Positions 61,580-64,000 of a stretch of 64,000 bases of DNA are shown here, one piece after another. The DNA lies in the NCBI RefSeq assembly GCF_004358425.1, contig NZ_CP037948.1, forward strand, positions 1,488,001 through 1,552,000, given 5' to 3'. How positions within the stretch are numbered: the stretch's first letter is position 1; each line of letters begins with the position of its first letter. The notes beneath the pieces were generated by a model. It was not told the origin of the DNA and ran no database searches. It was given only the letters and a program-made list of their open reading frames with translations. Made by a program: the position numbers and the translations under genes. The stretch comes from Qipengyuania sediminis (GTDB lineage Bacteria > Pseudomonadota > Alphaproteobacteria > Sphingomonadales > Sphingomonadaceae).

Positions 61580-62808
61580 CGATGGTCCTTGTCTGAGAGG
61601 CGGGCCACGCCGCGATCGACTAGCGACGCGATCTGGCCCGCGCCTAGCCCGAGTTTCTCTGCCAGCACCTCCTCGGTATGCTCGCCCAGAAAAGGCGCGG
61701 GGCAGGGATCGCCGCGCGGCTCACCCGGGATATTGGCGAAGCTGCGGGTTGCAGGATAGGCAAAACCGCTGGGATTGGCGGGCGAGGGGCCGAACAGCGG
61801 ATTGTCCGCGACGAGGACCGGATCGTTCGCCGCCTCGTGCATGGTGCGATAGCGTTCGAAGGTGCAGGCGTTCGCCGCCAGGCGCGCTTCGAGCGCGGCC
61901 CAGTCGATCCTGCCAGCGACCTCTTGGAACAGCGCGAAGAGCCTTTCGCGATGGGCGAAGCGGGGCGTATCGCCGTCGGCGAAGCGCACACCCATCTCCT
62001 CCTCCAGCGCGGCAATCGGCGCGGCGAGGGCGAAGGCGGCGACGAGCCCGTCCCACTGCTTGGGGGTCAGCGCCGCGACCATGAAGCGCTTGCCGTCACG
62101 CGTCACGAAATCGCGCCCGAACGCGCCCCAGATGGCATTGCCGAGCCGCTCGCGATCGCCTCCGCGATAAAGCATTTCCGCCATCGCGCCGCTGTTGGCC
62201 ACGGTTCCGATCGCAACATCGCCCAGCGGGACACGCAGCTCGGCCCCCTCGCCCGTCCGCTCGCGATGGCGAATGCCGGCGAGCAGCGCAAAGGCGCTAT
62301 AGGCCCCCGTGATGAAGTCCCAGGCGGGAAGAACCTGGTTCACCGGTGGCGGATTGGCGGCGTCCCATTGGGCAGGCCCGGTCATCAACGGGTAGCCGCT
62401 CGCCGCATTGACGGTGAAGTCCATCGCCTGGCGCCCGTCGTGCCAGCCCATGATCCGCAAGCTGACGAGATCGGCGCGGCTCGCCGCGATAGCCGCGTGG
62501 CTGAGAAAGCTCGCTTCGGGAAGGTTGGTGATGAGGTTCCCCGCGCTCGCCGCCAGCGCCACCAGCAGCTCGCGCCCTTCCCCGCTCTTGAGATCGAGCG
62601 CCACGGACTTCTTCGCGCGGTTGAGGTTCTCCCACGAAAGCGAACGCCCCTCGCGCGTCAGCATGTAGCGGTCGTAATCGAGCCCACCCTCCTTGTGATC
62701 GACGCGGATCACTTCTGCCCCCATCTGCGCGCAATAGAGCCCCGCAGTGGGCGAGGCGACGAAGCTGGAGGCCTCGACGATGGAAAGGTCGGGGAGGAGC
62801 TTATACAC
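61576..62808 (-). CDS. CaiB/BaiF family CoA transferase
   Basis: Class III CoA transferase of 410 residues, transferring CoA between carboxylic acids. Marks are the early SSFVASPTAGLYCAQMGAEVIRVD, AKKSVALDLKSGEGRELL and PAWDFITGAYSAFALLAG, whose Asp is the expected catalytic residue. It probably activates a substrate for the following beta-oxidation-like genes. Its stop overlaps the thiolase start by four bases. A repeat-rich 126-bp gap separates it from the acyl-CoA dehydrogenase gene. Confidence 0.93.
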   Translation of the reverse strand: MYKLLPDLSIVEASSFVASPTAGLYCAQMGAEVIRVDHKEGGLDYDRYMLTREGRSLSWENLNRAKKSVALDLKSGEGRELLVALAASAGNLITNLPEASFLSHAAIAASRADLVSLRIMGWHDGRQAMDFTVNAASGYPLMTGPAQWDAANPPPVNQVLPAWDFITGAYSAFALLAGIRHRERTGEGAELRVPLGDVAIGTVANSGAMAEMLYRGGDRERLGNAIWGAFGRDFVTRDGKRFMVAALTPKQWDGLVAAFALAAPIAALEEEMGVRFADGDTPRFAHRERLFALFQEVAGRIDWAALEARLAANACTFERYRTMHEAANDPVLVADNPLFGPSPANPSGFAYPATRSFANIPGEPRGDPCPAPFLGEHTEEVLAEKLGLGAGQIASLVDRGVARLSDKDHR

Positions 62809-62818
62809 TGGCAGGGAG

Positions 62819-62934
62819 CCTCCCCCTTTGGGGGAGGTGGCACGAGCGCAGCGAGTGACGGAGGGGGTTTGTGCGCAGGCCAGGCCCCCTCCGACCGGCG
62901 CTTTGCGCCGGCCACCTCCCCCAGAGGGGGAGAT
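62819..62934. repeat. Compound palindromic repeat between two acyl-CoA genes
   Basis: The gap is made of nested hairpins. CCTCCCCC-TTT-GGGGGAGG (62819-62837) and CCGGCGC-TTT-GCGCCGG (62895-62911) are perfect. CTCCCCCAGAGGGGGAG closes the element, and GGAGGGGG pairs with CCCCCTCC between them. This C-rich palindrome family is common between genes in sphingomonads (established knowledge). It fills the space between the acyl-CoA dehydrogenase stop and the CoA transferase start. Confidence 0.75.
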
Positions 62935-64000
62935 TCATAAGGACGCGAACGCGCGCAGCATGTGCTTGGCGATCTGGAGCTGGAGAATCTGTGTCGTGCC
63001 TTCGTAGATGCGGTAGATGCGCGCATCGCGGAAGAAGCGCTCGGCATCGTATTCCGCAAGATAGCCCGCGCCGCCGTGGATCTGCACCACCCGGTCCACC
63101 ACCCTTCCGCACATCTCGGATGCGAAGACCTTGAAGGCGGCGGCCTTGGTAAGGATGTCCTCCCCCCCGTCCGCCCGAGCGGTGACATCCGCCATCATGC
63201 ATTCGGCGGCGTAGATTTCGGTCTCGCTGTCGGCGAGCATCGCCTGGACGAGCTGGAAGTTGGCGATCGGCTCGCCGAAGGCCTTGCGCTCGGTCGCGTA
63301 GCGGAGCGCGGTGTCGAGCGCGCGGCGGGCATAGCCGGTGCTTGCCGCCCCGACCGAGATGCGCCCGTTGTCGAGGCTCTTCATCGCGAAGACGAAGCCC
63401 TTGCCGGTCTCGCCGCCCAGCAGCGCCTCGCCCGGCACATGCACATCCTCCAGGATCACGTCGGAGATATGCGCGCCCGCCTGGCCCATCTTCTTGTCGG
63501 GACTGCCGGTCGAAACGCCCGGCGTGTCCATCGGCACCAGGAAGGCGCTGACATGCGCGTTCTTGGGCAGCGCCTCCTTCTCGGTGCGCGCCATGATCAG
63601 CGCGACCGAAGCTTCGGGGGCATTGGTGATGTAGCGCTTGGTGCCGTTCAAGATCCAGCCATTGCCTGCGGGATCGGGACGGGCGGTGGTCTGCATCGCG
63701 GCGCTGTCGCTGCCGCTGCCGGGTTCGGTGAGGCCGAAGCAGGCGACTTCCCCCGCGGCGATGCGCGGCCACCATTCGGCCTTCTGCGCCTCCGTCGCGC
63801 CATTCTTGATCGCGCTGTTAAACATGCCGACATTGATCGAGAAGATCGAGCGGAAGGCGGGGGCGGCGTAGCTCATGGAGCGCACCACGCGGGCATATTG
63901 ACTGGTGTTGAGGCCCGCCCCGCCATAGTCCTCGGGCACGGTCAGACCGAAGAGCCCCATCTCCTTCATCTCGGCGAGGATCGCGGGCGGCACCGCATCG
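62935..64000 (-). CDS. Acyl-CoA dehydrogenase, partial at the right edge
   Basis: FAD-dependent acyl-CoA dehydrogenase; 355 codons are present and the N-terminal few dozen residues lie beyond the window. LFGLTVPEDYGGAGLN, CFGLTEPGSGSDSAAMQT, NGTKRYITNAPEAS, ERKAFGEPIANFQLVQAMLAD and IHGGAGYLAEYDAERFFRDARI are classical. YRIYEGTTQILQLQIA carries the canonical catalytic Glu. It is the first gene seen in the minus-strand operon with the CoA transferase, thiolase and hydratase. Confidence 0.95.
   Translation of the reverse strand, partial: DAVPPAILAEMKEMGLFGLTVPEDYGGAGLNTSQYARVVRSMSYAAPAFRSIFSINVGMFNSAIKNGATEAQKAEWWPRIAAGEVACFGLTEPGSGSDSAAMQTTARPDPAGNGWILNGTKRYITNAPEASVALIMARTEKEALPKNAHVSAFLVPMDTPGVSTGSPDKKMGQAGAHISDVILEDVHVPGEALLGGETGKGFVFAMKSLDNGRISVGAASTGYARRALDTALRYATERKAFGEPIANFQLVQAMLADSETEIYAAECMMADVTARADGGEDILTKAAAFKVFASEMCGRVVDRVVQIHGGAGYLAEYDAERFFRDARIYRIYEGTTQILQLQIAKHMLRAFASL

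Overview
The window is a GC-rich chromosomal segment of an alphaproteobacterium. Several features point to Sphingomonadales, most likely an Erythrobacteraceae-type genome. These are the alphaproteobacterial SspB, the order ybgC-tolQRAB-pal, the hisB-hisH-hisA-hisF-hisE-HIT order, intracellular PhaZ with a Cys nucleophile, and small intergenic inverted repeats of the kind common in that order (about 13.1, 16.9, 32.9 and 62.9 kb). The genus is an inference. I see no prophage, insertion sequence, CRISPR array or plasmid signature, and base composition looks even throughout.

Layout. 0-4.2 kb: cyoABCD quinol oxidase operon (minus strand), divergent from an MFS transporter, with a 19-bp palindrome between them. 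5.8 kb: tRNA-Ser(GGA). 6.0-7.0 kb: exported cyclophilin. 7.0-7.7 kb: 700 bp without a supported gene but with a promoter-like site and hairpins. 7.7-13.1 kb (minus): VOC protein, bifunctional Rel/SpoT, M1 aminopeptidase, HemF. 13.2-19.1 kb: PdeM, infC (apparently with an ATA start), an exported protein, a DASS anion transporter, a PLP sulfur-amino-acid enzyme and a rhomboid protease. 19.1-24.3 kb: J-domain protein, a small peptide and the complete tol-pal operon. 24.3-29.0 kb (minus): histidine operon carrying an inserted GH130 glycosidase/phosphorylase gene. 29.1-31.3 kb: SspB, a conserved small protein, Gmk and a PilZ protein.

31.4-40.9 kb is a catabolic block. On the minus strand it has a membrane protein, an SDR and two acyl-CoA dehydrogenases with a PH-domain gene between them. 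On the plus strand a GPH-type transporter is followed by three genes with overlapping or near-touching ends: an ACAD11-like dehydrogenase, a Zn alcohol dehydrogenase and an APH-fold phosphotransferase. This looks like a split ACAD11/LvaA-type module for hydroxyacyl-CoA breakdown. 40.9-52.6 kb: envelope and secreted proteins (S8 autotransporter-like lipoprotein, M19 dipeptidase, S41 lipoprotein protease, several small membrane proteins), DapD, and PHA depolymerase. 52.7-58.5 kb: ABC exporter, M13 metallopeptidase, UppP and two small envelope proteins ending at a strong terminator. 58.5-64 kb (minus): PhhA, then a second acyl-CoA operon (acyl-CoA dehydrogenase, CoA transferase, thiolase, MaoC-like dehydratase) running in from the right edge.

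Two themes recur: envelope maintenance (Tol-Pal, proteases, UppP, exporter) and acyl-CoA catabolism (four ACADs, thiolase, CoA transferase, hydratase, SDR), consistent with an aerobic heterotroph that uses varied lipids or aromatics.
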